A stretch of DNA of 64,000 bases from Pseudomonas iridis (lineage in GTDB: Bacteria > Pseudomonadota > Gammaproteobacteria > Pseudomonadales > Pseudomonadaceae). The notes under the pieces are model-generated. The model was not told the DNA's origin. It saw nothing but the letters and a program-made list of their open reading frames with translations, and did not search any database. Shown in pieces: positions 24,910 through 34,040 of the stretch; positions within the stretch are counted from its first letter, which is position 1; each line of letters begins with the position of its first letter. Location of the stretch: the NCBI RefSeq assembly GCF_017980685.1, contig NZ_JACXXO010000019.1, forward strand, positions 44,055-108,054, written 5' to 3'. The position numbers and the translations under genes are program-made.

Positions 24910-27567
24910 TCAAGCCAGGCTCTTGCTCACCACCTCATACACATCACTCGACAGCGACCCGGAAGCCAGAATCCGCTCCAGTTCGCCTTTCATCAACGCC
25001 TGACGGGCGCTGTCGTATTTGCGCCAGCGCGTCAGCGGTGCCAGTTGGCGCGAAGCGATTTGTGGGTTGAAGCCATTCAGCTCGATCACCAGATCCGCGA
25101 GGAAGCGATAACCGGAGCCATCCGCCGCGTGGAAGTTGATCAGGTTCTGCCCGGCAAAAGCCCCCACCAGCGCACGCACCTTGTTCGGGTTCTTGATGTT
25201 GAACGCCGGGTGCTGCATCAGCGCTTTTACCCGCGCAAGACCGCCCGGCAACGTGCTGCCAGCCTGCACGCTGAACCACTGATCCATGACCAGCGGATTG
25301 TCCTTGAAGTGCTCGGCGAAACTCGCCAGCGCCAGGTCCTTCTGCTCATCAAAAGGCGAGTTGACCAGCACGGCCAGCGCGGTCAGACGCTCGGTCATGT
25401 TGTCGGCCGTTTCGAATTGCTCCAGCGCCGCTGCCAGCACTTCCGGCTTGCCGCTGAGCATCAGGTACGACAGCGCGATGTTCTGCAGCGCACGACGGGC
25501 AAAGTGCTCGGCCTCGGCCACGTACGGGGTTTTCTTCGACAGGTCGCGGTTGGCCTGATAACGCAGCCACAGCGCCTCGAACAAACCTTCAGCCAGTTGC
25601 TTGCGGGCAAACTCGCGAGCGATATGGATCGCATCAACGTCTGCGACTTCGCTGATTTCGGTCAGGTACGCCTCACCCGGCAGCGAGAGCATCTCGGCAA
25701 CCATCGCCTGATCCAGCGATTCATCGGACAGCACGGTGCGCAGTGCCGACACCAGACGCGGGTCGAGCTTCAGGCTTTCGCCCTTCTGCTGCTGGCCGAT
25801 CAGTTCTTGCAGCACCTGTACCGACAGTTGCTGACCGGCATCCCAGCGGTTGAAACCGTCGCTGTCGTGCTGCATCAGGAACATCAGTTGATCGCGGTTG
25901 TACGGGAAGCTCAGTTTCACCGGCGCCGAGAAACCGCGCAGCAAGGATGGCAGCGGCTGTTCAGCGATATCGACGAAGGTGAACGTTTGCTCAGCCTCGG
26001 TCACCGAGATCACGCGGGTGGTGCCTTGGGCCGACGCTTCGCCGCTCAGACGCAGGGCGATCTCATTGCCTTTGCTGTCGAGCAGGCCCAATTCAACCGG
26101 GATCACGAACGGCAGTTTTTCCACCTTGTCCGGGGTTTCCGGGCAGCTTTGGCGGAAGGTCAGGCTGTAGGTTTTCGCCGCAGCATCGTAGGACTCGCTC
26201 ACTGCCAGACGCGGCGTGCCGGCCTGGCTGTACCAGCGTTTGAACTGGGTCAGATCAACACCGTTGGCGTCTTCCATGGCCTTGATGAAGTCATCGCAGG
26301 TCACGGCTTGACCATCGTGACGGTCGAAGTACAGATCGCTGCCTTTGCGGAAGCCTTCGGCGCCCAACAGGGTGTGGATCATGCCGACCACTTCCGAACC
26401 CTTTTCGTACACGGTCAGGGTGTAGAAGTTGGAAATCTCGATGAAGCTGTCCGGGCGCACGGCGTGGGCCATGGGACCTGCATCTTCGGCAAACTGGTGG
26501 GTGCGCAGGTAGGCGACATCCTGAATGCGCTTGACCGTGGCCGAGTTCATGTCGGCGGAGAAGCCCGAATCGCGGAATACGGTGAAGCCTTCCTTGAGCG
26601 ACAGCTGGAACCAGTCGCGGCAGGTCACGCGGTTGCCCGACCAGTTGTGGAAGTACTCGTGGGCGACGATCGCTTCGACCCGCTGGTGTGCGGCGTCGGT
26701 GGCGGTTTCGGCGCGGGCCAGCACGGCGCTGGAGTTGAAGATGTTGAGGCCCTTGTTCTCCATGGCGCCCATGTTGAAGTCATTCACGGCGACGATCATG
26801 AAGATGTCCAGATCGTACTCGCGACCGTAGACCTCTTCGTCCCAGCGCATCGACTTCTTCAGGCTGTTCATGGCGTGCTGGCACTTGTCGATGTTTTCCG
26901 GTTCGACGTAGATGCGCAGCGCGACTTCACGCTTGGTCATGGTGGTGAAGGTATCTTCAACGCACCACAAGTCACCGGCCACCAGCGCGAACAGGTACGC
27001 CGGTTTCATGAACGGATCTTCCCACGTTGCCCAGTGCCGGCCGTCTTCGCCCGGGCCCGAGGCAATCGGGTTGCCGTTGGATAGCAGCACCGGATAGCTG
27101 TGCTGTTCGGCCACCACGGTGGTGGTGAACTTGCTCATCACGTCCGGGCGGTCGAGGTAATAGGTGATTTTGCGGAAGCCTTCGGCCTCGCATTGAGTGC
27201 AGAACATCGTGCCGGACTTGTACAGGCCTTCCAGCGCCGTGTTGGTTTCCGGGTGGATCCTGACGCTGGTGTCGACCGTGAAGGTTTCGCTGGTCGGCTG
27301 CAGGATCAGGTTGTTTTCGCTGAGCTGATAAGCATCGGCACTCAGCTCCTGATCGGACAGCGTCACCGACAGCAGTTCCAGTTGCTGGCCATCAAGCACC
27401 AGCGGCGGCAGGCCCGCGCCACGCGCCGGGTTGCGGCGCATCACCAGTTGCGCATGGACCAGGCTGTGGTCCTCGAACAACTCGAAGGTCAGGTGCGTTT
27501 CGTCGATCAGGTACTCGGGCGCCTGATAGTCCTTGAGGTAAATCATCTTCGGTTGTTCGGTGCGCAT
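24910..27567 (-). CDS. pepN: Aminopeptidase N
   Basis: 885 residues, the length of gamma-proteobacterial PepN (M1 family zinc metallopeptidase), which removes N-terminal residues from peptides in the cytoplasm. The exopeptidase motif GAMEN is in NMGAMENKGLN, and the zinc site is HEYFHNW with His303 followed by LKEGFTVFRD for the third ligand. The all-helical C-terminal domain begins near residue 540. The short start MRTEQPKMIYLKDYQAP follows AAGGATTCCAGC on the minus strand. It is 10 bases after the DUF2797 gene, so the two may be co-transcribed. Confidence 0.96.
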   Translation of the reverse strand: MRTEQPKMIYLKDYQAPEYLIDETHLTFELFEDHSLVHAQLVMRRNPARGAGLPPLVLDGQQLELLSVTLSDQELSADAYQLSENNLILQPTSETFTVDTSVRIHPETNTALEGLYKSGTMFCTQCEAEGFRKITYYLDRPDVMSKFTTTVVAEQHSYPVLLSNGNPIASGPGEDGRHWATWEDPFMKPAYLFALVAGDLWCVEDTFTTMTKREVALRIYVEPENIDKCQHAMNSLKKSMRWDEEVYGREYDLDIFMIVAVNDFNMGAMENKGLNIFNSSAVLARAETATDAAHQRVEAIVAHEYFHNWSGNRVTCRDWFQLSLKEGFTVFRDSGFSADMNSATVKRIQDVAYLRTHQFAEDAGPMAHAVRPDSFIEISNFYTLTVYEKGSEVVGMIHTLLGAEGFRKGSDLYFDRHDGQAVTCDDFIKAMEDANGVDLTQFKRWYSQAGTPRLAVSESYDAAAKTYSLTFRQSCPETPDKVEKLPFVIPVELGLLDSKGNEIALRLSGEASAQGTTRVISVTEAEQTFTFVDIAEQPLPSLLRGFSAPVKLSFPYNRDQLMFLMQHDSDGFNRWDAGQQLSVQVLQELIGQQQKGESLKLDPRLVSALRTVLSDESLDQAMVAEMLSLPGEAYLTEISEVADVDAIHIAREFARKQLAEGLFEALWLRYQANRDLSKKTPYVAEAEHFARRALQNIALSYLMLSGKPEVLAAALEQFETADNMTERLTALAVLVNSPFDEQKDLALASFAEHFKDNPLVMDQWFSVQAGSTLPGGLARVKALMQHPAFNIKNPNKVRALVGAFAGQNLINFHAADGSGYRFLADLVIELNGFNPQIASRQLAPLTRWRKYDSARQALMKGELERILASGSLSSDVYEVVSKSLA

Positions 27568-27577
27568 GCTGGAATCC

Positions 27578-28408
27578 TTATTGATGCACGGCGAGCTGAT
27601 AAGCCGTGTACTTGCGAATATTGATCACGCCGGTGTCGAAGATCAGGTACTGGCCCTTGATTCCCAGCAGCGTGCCTTCGGCAATGGGGTTCTTTTCCAG
27701 GTTGAAGCTGACGATTTTGGCCGGGTATTGCTCGACCGGATAGCGGATTTCGAGAGGTTCTACATCGGCAATCGTCTGAATGGCTTGTAGGCCGAATCGC
27801 TCCTGCAAGCCTTGCAGACCTTCGGCGCAGCTTTCAAACAACTGATCACGCACCTGCGCCAGATCCACAGACACCGCATCGCCCTTGAGCAACGCACGCC
27901 AGTTGGTCTTGTCCGCCACCTGACTGCGAAACAGGTCTTCAACGAAGCCTGACTGCTGGCGCGTAGACACACGCATGATCGGCAATGCCTGACTGGCGCC
28001 CTGATCGAGCCAGCGCGTCGGCAATTGGGTTGCACGGGTAATGCCGACCTTGATGCCCGAGGAATTGGCCAGATAAACCACGTGGTCGGTCATGCAAAAC
28101 TGCTGGCCCCACACCGGATCCCGGCAGGTGCCCGCATCGAAGTGGCAGCGTTCCGGGCTCATGATGCACAGGTCGCACTGCGCCAGTTTGGTCATGCACG
28201 GGTAGCAATACCCTTGGCTGAAACTGGTTTTGGTCTTGCGCCCGCAATGGGTGCAGTGGATCGCCCCCAGATACTCCAGACGCACCGTCGTGCCGATCAA
28301 CGGGTTGACCGGCACCTCGACGTCATCCAGACGAAACGCATATTGCACGTTCGGCCCGTCAAGGCGCGCCGACATTTTGCTGATTGCACCGCGGCCAATC
28401 TCGATCAA
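27578..28408 (-). CDS. DUF2797 cysteine-rich protein
   Basis: 276 residues from a TTG at 28408 that overlaps the upstream DUF1315 stop as TTGA; the next ATG is at 28375, and the frame is open to 28465. A dense set of cysteines and histidines (CTHCGRKTK, YCYPCMTKLAQCDLC, RCHFDAGTC, QQFCMTDH) suggests zinc binding, followed by a GIY-YIG-like segment VYLANSSGIKVGITRATQLPTRW. The domain is conserved in gamma-proteobacteria without a known role; a nucleic-acid function is a guess. Coupled to the DUF1315 gene and upstream of pepN. Confidence 0.8.
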   Translation of the reverse strand: MIEIGRGAISKMSARLDGPNVQYAFRLDDVEVPVNPLIGTTVRLEYLGAIHCTHCGRKTKTSFSQGYCYPCMTKLAQCDLCIMSPERCHFDAGTCRDPVWGQQFCMTDHVVYLANSSGIKVGITRATQLPTRWLDQGASQALPIMRVSTRQQSGFVEDLFRSQVADKTNWRALLKGDAVSVDLAQVRDQLFESCAEGLQGLQERFGLQAIQTIADVEPLEIRYPVEQYPAKIVSFNLEKNPIAEGTLLGIKGQYLIFDTGVINIRKYTAYQLAVHQ

Positions 28409-28665
28409 TGGATGGCATCCGACTTGAACAGGATGTTCGGCACTTCGATCGACTTCGATGCACATTCTTGCGGGCCCATGTAACCGGTGCGCTGGTCTTC
28501 AGGCAGGTTCTGGATTTCCCAGGCGATCATCGCCTGCAGCGACAACTCGCGCTGTTCGGCGGTGAGCTTGCCACCGTCGGCCCACTTGCCGATTTCCACG
28601 GCCAGTTTCAGGCTCTCGTAGATGTCCGGGGTGATGTTCTTGATCATGTCGTTAAAAGAGGACAT
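28405..28665 (-). CDS. DUF1315 family protein (YeaC-like)
   Basis: 86 residues: MSSFNDMIKNITPDIYESLKLAVEIGKWADGGKLT matches the YeaC/DUF1315 family, small cytoplasmic proteins in which the motif KWADG and WE..(N/P)LPEDQRTGY are conserved. GGAGACCC precedes the ATG. Its stop overlaps the TTG start of the DUF2797 gene, so the two are translated together. Function unknown. Confidence 0.85.
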   Translation of the reverse strand: MSSFNDMIKNITPDIYESLKLAVEIGKWADGGKLTAEQRELSLQAMIAWEIQNLPEDQRTGYMGPQECASKSIEVPNILFKSDAIH

Positions 28666-28699
28666 CTGGGTCTCCGTGCTCTTTATCTACAAACTAAAA

Positions 28700-29569
28700 T
28701 TAGATGGCCAGTTTACGGCGGTTATACAAACCACCCAACAAACCGGTGAAGCATCCGATGAGTAACCCGCTGACATGCGCGGCGTTGGCGATTTCGCCGA
28801 AACCGATCATCGAGATCAGCCCGGACATGCACACCACCAGCCACACCAGCATCATCACCAACACGCCGCGCGGCAGGCGATAAGCCGGGTTCGGCGCCAG
28901 CAACTGGAAGATCCAGCAATGCCCAAGCAAGCCGTAAAGCACGCCGGACAGGCCACCGAACAGGGTCGCGCCGCTCCAGACAAATTGCGCGTAGTTGGAA
29001 ACGAGGCTGAACAATAAGGTCAGGCCGATCAGATTGATGCTGCCCTGACGCGACTCAATGCGCCGCCCCAGCTCCCAGTACCACATGCCATTCATGGCCA
29101 GGTGCAGGATGCCAAAGTGAATCAGCATCGGCGTGACCAGACGCCACCACTGCCCCGCCGCGAGGCTGTCGGCCAATGGCGTGAAGTGGATGTACTCGCC
29201 GATCACGCGAAAATCGAGGAAGGTCAGCCAGCGAAGGGTTTCAAGATTTTCGCCGAGGAAGGTCAACCCGCCGACTATCAGGCTCAGCAGCAGGATGAAC
29301 CCGGTAGCCTTGGCATGCTTCAGTTGCTCGGCAAAACCGGGGCGCTTGAAAGTCTGGGTAACCGGGATATCCAGCTGCTGATCCGGGTCGCCCGCCGGAA
29401 AACGCTCGTACAACGAACGCACGTCGTCGCTGATCTCCGCAGGCGCCCAGAGCACCTGCTCGCCCGCCTCTTCACTGACTCGATGGGGCACTTGCATGCG
29501 TTGCAACAGCGTGACGAAACCGCTCAGATCCACCGCCAGGGGCAGACGCAATACCGCTACCGAACTCAT
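28700..29569 (-). CDS. glpG: Rhomboid intramembrane serine protease (GlpG type)
   Basis: 289 residues. A soluble N-terminal domain (about 1-85) precedes six membrane helices. The catalytic dyad is Ser208 in GGLSGVLYG and His265 in ANAAHVSGLL; WYWELGRRIE after HLAMNGM matches the GlpG L1/TM2 region. GlpG-type proteases cut membrane proteins within the bilayer; physiological substrates are mostly unknown. Its start overlaps the stop of the upstream metallophosphatase as ATGA, in an apparent nadK-phosphatase-rhomboid operon. Confidence 0.93.
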   Translation of the reverse strand: MSSVAVLRLPLAVDLSGFVTLLQRMQVPHRVSEEAGEQVLWAPAEISDDVRSLYERFPAGDPDQQLDIPVTQTFKRPGFAEQLKHAKATGFILLLSLIVGGLTFLGENLETLRWLTFLDFRVIGEYIHFTPLADSLAAGQWWRLVTPMLIHFGILHLAMNGMWYWELGRRIESRQGSINLIGLTLLFSLVSNYAQFVWSGATLFGGLSGVLYGLLGHCWIFQLLAPNPAYRLPRGVLVMMLVWLVVCMSGLISMIGFGEIANAAHVSGLLIGCFTGLLGGLYNRRKLAI

Positions 29570-30537
29570 TGCAGGACCTCCGGCCGCTCGACATCGACCC
29601 AGACAAATTTATGCGGATCCAGACGCGTTTCCTGATCCAGACGATAGGCGACGAGTTTGCCGTAGAGCACCGCACTGTAATCCAGACACGCGAGGTTCGG
29701 GCGGATCGGCGCCGGTTTGCCGCTGCGCCAGTAGTGGCCGACGAACAGCAATGGCTCATCGACACCGTAGCGCAGCAGGGAATTCTTTTCGGTTGAAGTC
29801 AGTGGGATTTGCGCCACCGGTTCCGGCAATGCATCAGGCTGGAAGACAATGTCGCCGTAGGTTTTCGGATCGTCTTCCCAGAATTTGGTGCGGAAGAACG
29901 AACGCACCAGACCATCGCCACTGGTCATGGTCTGGCCGTCGGGCAGACGCATGTCGGTACCGCGCAGCAAGCGGTCGAACACGGTGCAGGCGAAACTGCC
30001 GGGCACTGCCGAAGCCTGGAGAAAGTGTTCATCGATGCAGCCGTCGGGGAACAACGCGCGCAACGGCTCGATCAGGCCGGCATCCCAACAGGCATGCACC
30101 ACGCGAAAACGCCCGGCATCGACGAACAGCGGCAGTTGATAGAACCACTGCTGGAAGTCATGCCAGTCGCCCGGATGGTCTTCGAATTGCGTCAGTGTTT
30201 CATGCAGCAGGCGCGCATGGCGCGGCGTGTGTTCGCGCACGAACTGCTTGCCGCTGCCCGGTGGCGCCGGGGTGCTCCAGCCCAGAGCGTTGAATTCGTG
30301 GTTGCCCATGATGCACAAGGCCTGACCGGCCTCGACCATGTCATGGACGATGTGCAGCGCCTCGCGAATCCGCGGGCCGCGGTCGATGATGTCGCCGACG
30401 AACACGGCCATGCGCGATGGATGCCGCCAGACCCCGCCCTGCTTGTGATAGCCGAGGCGATCAAGCAAGTGTTCGAGGGTCAGCGCGCATCCGTGCACGT
30501 CACCAATCAAGTCATAACTGCGCGCGGGATCGAGCAT
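29566..30537 (-). CDS. Calcineurin-like metallophosphatase
   Basis: 323 residues. Metal-site motifs of PPP-type phosphatases are in order: LIGDVHGCALTLEHLL (DxH), VFVGDIIDRGPRIREAL (GDxxDRG), IMGNHEFNALGW (GNHE) and late FVGHYWRSG (GH). It resembles serine/threonine phosphatases and ApaH-like Np4A hydrolases; the fused tail (DYSAVLYGKLVAYRLDQE) is typical of a Pseudomonas group next to nadK. The ATG overlaps the nadK stop by one base. Substrate not determinable. Confidence 0.88.
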   Translation of the reverse strand: MLDPARSYDLIGDVHGCALTLEHLLDRLGYHKQGGVWRHPSRMAVFVGDIIDRGPRIREALHIVHDMVEAGQALCIMGNHEFNALGWSTPAPPGSGKQFVREHTPRHARLLHETLTQFEDHPGDWHDFQQWFYQLPLFVDAGRFRVVHACWDAGLIEPLRALFPDGCIDEHFLQASAVPGSFACTVFDRLLRGTDMRLPDGQTMTSGDGLVRSFFRTKFWEDDPKTYGDIVFQPDALPEPVAQIPLTSTEKNSLLRYGVDEPLLFVGHYWRSGKPAPIRPNLACLDYSAVLYGKLVAYRLDQETRLDPHKFVWVDVERPEVLQ

Positions 30538-31427
30538 CAGTCGCCTCCACCACCCAACTTGCTGCCCCAGCCGAGCTTGGTCCGGCAGACTTCATAGTAG
30601 TTGTGGTCGAGCGGGTGAATCAGCCGCAGCTTTTGCGCTTTTTTGCTGACGGTGATGGTGTCGCCCGGCGCGCAGGTGAAGTGGTTCTGCCCGTCGCAGG
30701 AGACTTGCGGGTAGATCTGCATATCTTTGGACACGACGATTTTCAGCTCACTGTTGCCATCGACCACAATTGGCCTGCTGGACAACATATGGGGGTACAT
30801 CGGCACGATCACAATGGCGTCGAGCTTGGGATGCATGATCGGGCCACCGGCAGACAGCGCATATGCAGTGGAGCCGGTCGGCGTGGCGACGATCAGGCCG
30901 TCGGCCTTTTGGCTGCAGACGAACTGGCCGTCGATGTACAGCTCGAACTCGATCATTCGCGTCGACTTGCCGGGGTGCAGCACCACATCGTTGAGCGCGT
31001 CGCCCTGTCCGATGGCCTCGCCGTGGCGGCGAACTTCGGCTTGCAGCAGAAACCGGTTTTCCACCAGGTAATGGCCGTCGAGCACTTTGGCAACTTCGAC
31101 TTCCAGCTCATCCGGGCGAATGTCGGTGAGAAACCCGAGGCTGCCACGGTTGATCCCGAGCACCGGCGTATTGTGTTTGGCCAGCGCTCGGGCGGCGCCG
31201 AGCAGGCTGCCGTCGCCGCCGACAACGATGACCATGTCGCAGACTTCACCGAGCATCTTGCGCGACGATGTTTGCAGGCCATGCCCCGGCAGGACTTCGG
31301 CGATGGTGTCTTCGAGGATCACATGCAGGTGACGATCGAGCAGAAACCGTTTCAGTCGGCGGACGGTATCCAGCACCTGAGAACTGCCCAGGCGACCGAT
31401 GATGCCGATATTACGAAATTGCTCCAT
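30537..31427 (-). CDS. nadK: NAD kinase
   Basis: 296 residues, standard length. It phosphorylates NAD to NADP with ATP or polyphosphate. Motifs: VVGGDGSLLGAARAL (GGDG), NRGSLGFLTDI, and DGLIVATPTGSTAYALSAGGPI for NAD binding. It is first in a tightly coupled gene run with the metallophosphatase and rhomboid genes. A short spacer separates it from the divergent DUF1853 gene. Confidence 0.96.
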   Translation of the reverse strand: MEQFRNIGIIGRLGSSQVLDTVRRLKRFLLDRHLHVILEDTIAEVLPGHGLQTSSRKMLGEVCDMVIVVGGDGSLLGAARALAKHNTPVLGINRGSLGFLTDIRPDELEVEVAKVLDGHYLVENRFLLQAEVRRHGEAIGQGDALNDVVLHPGKSTRMIEFELYIDGQFVCSQKADGLIVATPTGSTAYALSAGGPIMHPKLDAIVIVPMYPHMLSSRPIVVDGNSELKIVVSKDMQIYPQVSCDGQNHFTCAPGDTITVSKKAQKLRLIHPLDHNYYEVCRTKLGWGSKLGGGGD

Positions 31428-31542
31428 GGGACCTCTGCGGACAATCGAAAACGCGAAAAACCCGATTATGGGCGAAAGCCGCCGTTAGACAAAATCCTTT
31501 CAGCCTCAAGGGCGGGCGCGTGTTTAAGGCTATGCTCGCAAG

Positions 31543-32493
31543 ATGATCCTATTTCCCGACCTGCTGCAGCTACCCCACCGATTACGCCATCCGCACGTGC
31601 GCGATCTGGCGTGGGTGATCCTCGCCCCGCCGATGCTCGCGACCACGCCGTGGCCCCAGCGCCATCCGCTGGCGGGCAGCGACTGGGTCAGCGATCCCGA
31701 GCGACTGGAGCAATGGCTGCGTCAGCTCGATCACGACAGCAGCGGCTTGCTGCACTGGTTGTCCCAGGCGCGCACGCGGCGTCTGGGCTTGTATTACGAG
31801 CGGCTGTGGCAGTTTGCCGTGCAGCACGCGCCGGGCATTGAGTTGATCGCGGCCAATCTGCCGATCCGCCGTCAGGGGCACACCCTTGGCGAGCTGGACA
31901 TGCTGCTGCGTGATCGCGACGGCGTGCATCACCTGGAACTGGCGATCAAACTCTACCTCGGCCCGCAAAACGGCGACGGCCAGGATCCGGCACAGTGGCT
32001 GGGGCCGGGTTGCCATGATCGACTGGATCGTAAACTGGCGCATCTGGCCGAACATCAACTGCCCATTTCGGCGCGCCCGGAAAGTCGTGAAACCCTGGCT
32101 GCACTGGATATCGAGGCCTTCAGTGCGCAACTGTGGCTGGGTGGATATCTGCTGTACCCGTGGCCCGGCAAGTCGCAATCACCGAATGGCGCGCATCCGC
32201 AGCATTTGCGTGGCAGCTGGTTGCATCAGAAAGACTGGCCGGCATTCCTGGCGCAGCGCCCGCCGGGACGTTGGCAACCCCTGCCCCGCCATGCCTGGCT
32301 GGCGCCGGCGCATTACCCGGCGGATCAGACCTGGAGCCGTGAGCATTTGCAGATGTGGCTCGAGGCGCTGGAACCCTTGGCGCCAGCGCAACTGATGGTG
32401 CGCCTGACCGAGAATGCGCGAGGGGAATGGGAAGAGGCGGAGCGGCTGTTTCTGGTGTCCGACCTTTGGCCGAATGTCCCCGGGCAACCCTGA
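31543..32493 (+). CDS. DUF1853 family protein, possible PD-(D/E)XK fold
   Basis: 316 residues, whole-length match in style to DUF1853 (HPHVRDLAWVILAPPM near the start, YYERLWQFAV about residue 85). The segment LGELDMLLRDRDGVHHLELAIKLYLG (split here: GELDMLL, then LELAIK) has the spacing of a PD-(D/E)XK nuclease core, Asp in the second strand and E-x-K in the third. Nuclease activity has not been shown and is inferred from the motif. Divergent from nadK. Confidence 0.8.
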   Translation: MILFPDLLQLPHRLRHPHVRDLAWVILAPPMLATTPWPQRHPLAGSDWVSDPERLEQWLRQLDHDSSGLLHWLSQARTRRLGLYYERLWQFAVQHAPGIELIAANLPIRRQGHTLGELDMLLRDRDGVHHLELAIKLYLGPQNGDGQDPAQWLGPGCHDRLDRKLAHLAEHQLPISARPESRETLAALDIEAFSAQLWLGGYLLYPWPGKSQSPNGAHPQHLRGSWLHQKDWPAFLAQRPPGRWQPLPRHAWLAPAHYPADQTWSREHLQMWLEALEPLAPAQLMVRLTENARGEWEEAERLFLVSDLWPNVPGQP

Positions 32494-32519
32494 GAATCTG
32501 TGGTGTTCATACCGGCACC

Positions 32520-32591
32520 ATCGCTGGCAAGCCAGCTCCCACAGGTTCTACGTGCACCGCGAATCCAGTGGGAGCCGGCTTGCCAGCGATC
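32520..32591. repeat. BIME: paired inverted REP sequences
   Basis: ATCGCTGGCAAGCCAGCTCCCAC and GTGGGAGCCGGCTTGCCAGCGAT are inverted copies around a short centre, between the convergent DUF1853 and arsB genes. Confidence 0.8.
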
Positions 32592-32603
32592 GGGTCAACC
32601 CGG

Positions 32604-33887
32604 TCAAAGGGATAAGCGCAATGCCAACGCCGCCAACGTCACCAGCAACACCGGCACCGTCAGCACAATCCCCACCCGGAAGTAATACCCCCAGCCAATC
32701 CGGATCCCCTTGCGCTCCAGCACATGCAGCCACAGCAAAGTGGCCAGACTGCCAATCGGCGTGATCTTCGGCCCCAGGTCGCTGCCGATCACGTTGGCGT
32801 AGATCATCGCCTCCTTGACCACTCCGCTCGCCTGACTGGCATCAATCGACAAGAGCCCTATCAGCACCGTCGGCATGTTGTTCATGATCGATGACAACAG
32901 CGCCGTCAGCACGCCGGTTCCGAACGCCGCGCCCCACACGCCATATCCGGCGAAACCATCGAGCCAGCCCGCCAGATACCCGGTCAATCCGGCATTGCGC
33001 AGGCCGTAGACCACCAGATACATGCCCAGCGAGAAAATCACGATCTGCCACGGCGCCTCTTTCATCACTTTGCGCGTGGAAATCTTGTGGCCACGGGCGG
33101 CGATCGCCAGCAGCAGCGCCGCGCAGACAGCGGAAATCGCGCTGATCGGAATGCCCAGCGGTTCCAGCGCGAAACAGCCGATCAGCAAAATCGCCAACAC
33201 CGCCCAACCGGCATAGAACGTGGCTTTGTCGTGGATCGCGGTTTCCGGACGCTCAAGCTGTTCGGGGTCGTAAGCCGCCGGAATATCGCGACGGAAAAAC
33301 CACATCAGCATCCCCAGCGTCGCGGCCACACTGACGAAGTTCACCGGCACCATCACCGCCGCATAGCGGTTGAAGCCGATGTTGAAGAAGTCCGCCGAGA
33401 CGATGTTGACCAGGTTCGACACCACCAGCGGCAGGCTTGCGGTGTCGGCGATAAACCCTGCCCCCATGACGAACGCCAGGGTCGCTGCCGGCGAAAAACG
33501 CAGTGCCAGCAGCATGGAAATGACAATCGGCGTAAGAATCAACGCCGCTCCATCATTGGCGAACAGTGCCGACACCAGCGCGCCGAGCAGCACCATGAAG
33601 GCAAACAGTTTGCGCCCGCTGCCCCGACCCCAGCGCGCCACGTGCAATGCGGCCCAATTGAAAAAACCGGCTTCATCAAGCAGCAGACTGATAATGATCA
33701 GCGCGACAAAAGTGCCGGTGGCGTTCCAGATGATTTGCCACACCAGCGGGATATCACTGAGGTGCACCACCCCAAAGATCAGCGCCAGCACCGCGCCCAA
33801 CGTCGCACTCCAGCCGACACCGAGGCCTTTGGGTTGCCAGATCACGAGGGTAATGGTCAGTAAAAAAATCAGTGACGCAAAGAGCAT
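32604..33887 (-). CDS. arsB: ArsB-type arsenite/antimonite efflux permease
   Basis: 427 residues from the ATG at 33887 (GAAGG upstream; a TTG at 33896 is less likely), close to the 429 of E. coli ArsB and with long stretches I recall as shared: LVIWQPKGLGVGWSATLGA, FANDGAALILTPIVISML, SSIMNNMPTVL and ANVIGSDLGPKITPIGS. About twelve membrane helices. It exports As(III) and Sb(III) with proton exchange or an ArsA pump. There is no arsR, arsC or arsH beside it; the next gene is a quinone reductase, and regulation is unclear. Confidence 0.93.
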   Translation of the reverse strand: MLFASLIFLLTITLVIWQPKGLGVGWSATLGAVLALIFGVVHLSDIPLVWQIIWNATGTFVALIIISLLLDEAGFFNWAALHVARWGRGSGRKLFAFMVLLGALVSALFANDGAALILTPIVISMLLALRFSPAATLAFVMGAGFIADTASLPLVVSNLVNIVSADFFNIGFNRYAAVMVPVNFVSVAATLGMLMWFFRRDIPAAYDPEQLERPETAIHDKATFYAGWAVLAILLIGCFALEPLGIPISAISAVCAALLLAIAARGHKISTRKVMKEAPWQIVIFSLGMYLVVYGLRNAGLTGYLAGWLDGFAGYGVWGAAFGTGVLTALLSSIMNNMPTVLIGLLSIDASQASGVVKEAMIYANVIGSDLGPKITPIGSLATLLWLHVLERKGIRIGWGYYFRVGIVLTVPVLLVTLAALALRLSL

Positions 33888-33926
33888 TCGTAACAACCTT
33901 CAATAGGGGAAATAAGCCAATCCACA

Positions 33927-34026
33927 AAACCTGTGGGAGCGCGCTTGCTCGCGAAGAGGCCTTCAGCCACACATTATGGGTGGCTGAAAGTCCGCCTACG
34001 CGAGCAAGCTCGCTCCCACAGGGTTT
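33927..34026. repeat. BIME: paired inverted REP sequences
   Basis: AAACCTGTGGGAGCGCGCTTGCTCGCG and CGCGAGCAAGCTCGCTCCCACAGGGTTT frame a centre with its own inverted repeat (TTCAGCCAC...GTGGCTGAA). It lies between arsB and the chrR-like gene, both on the minus strand. Confidence 0.85.
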
Positions 34027-34040
34027 CGGTTAAGAGGTCA

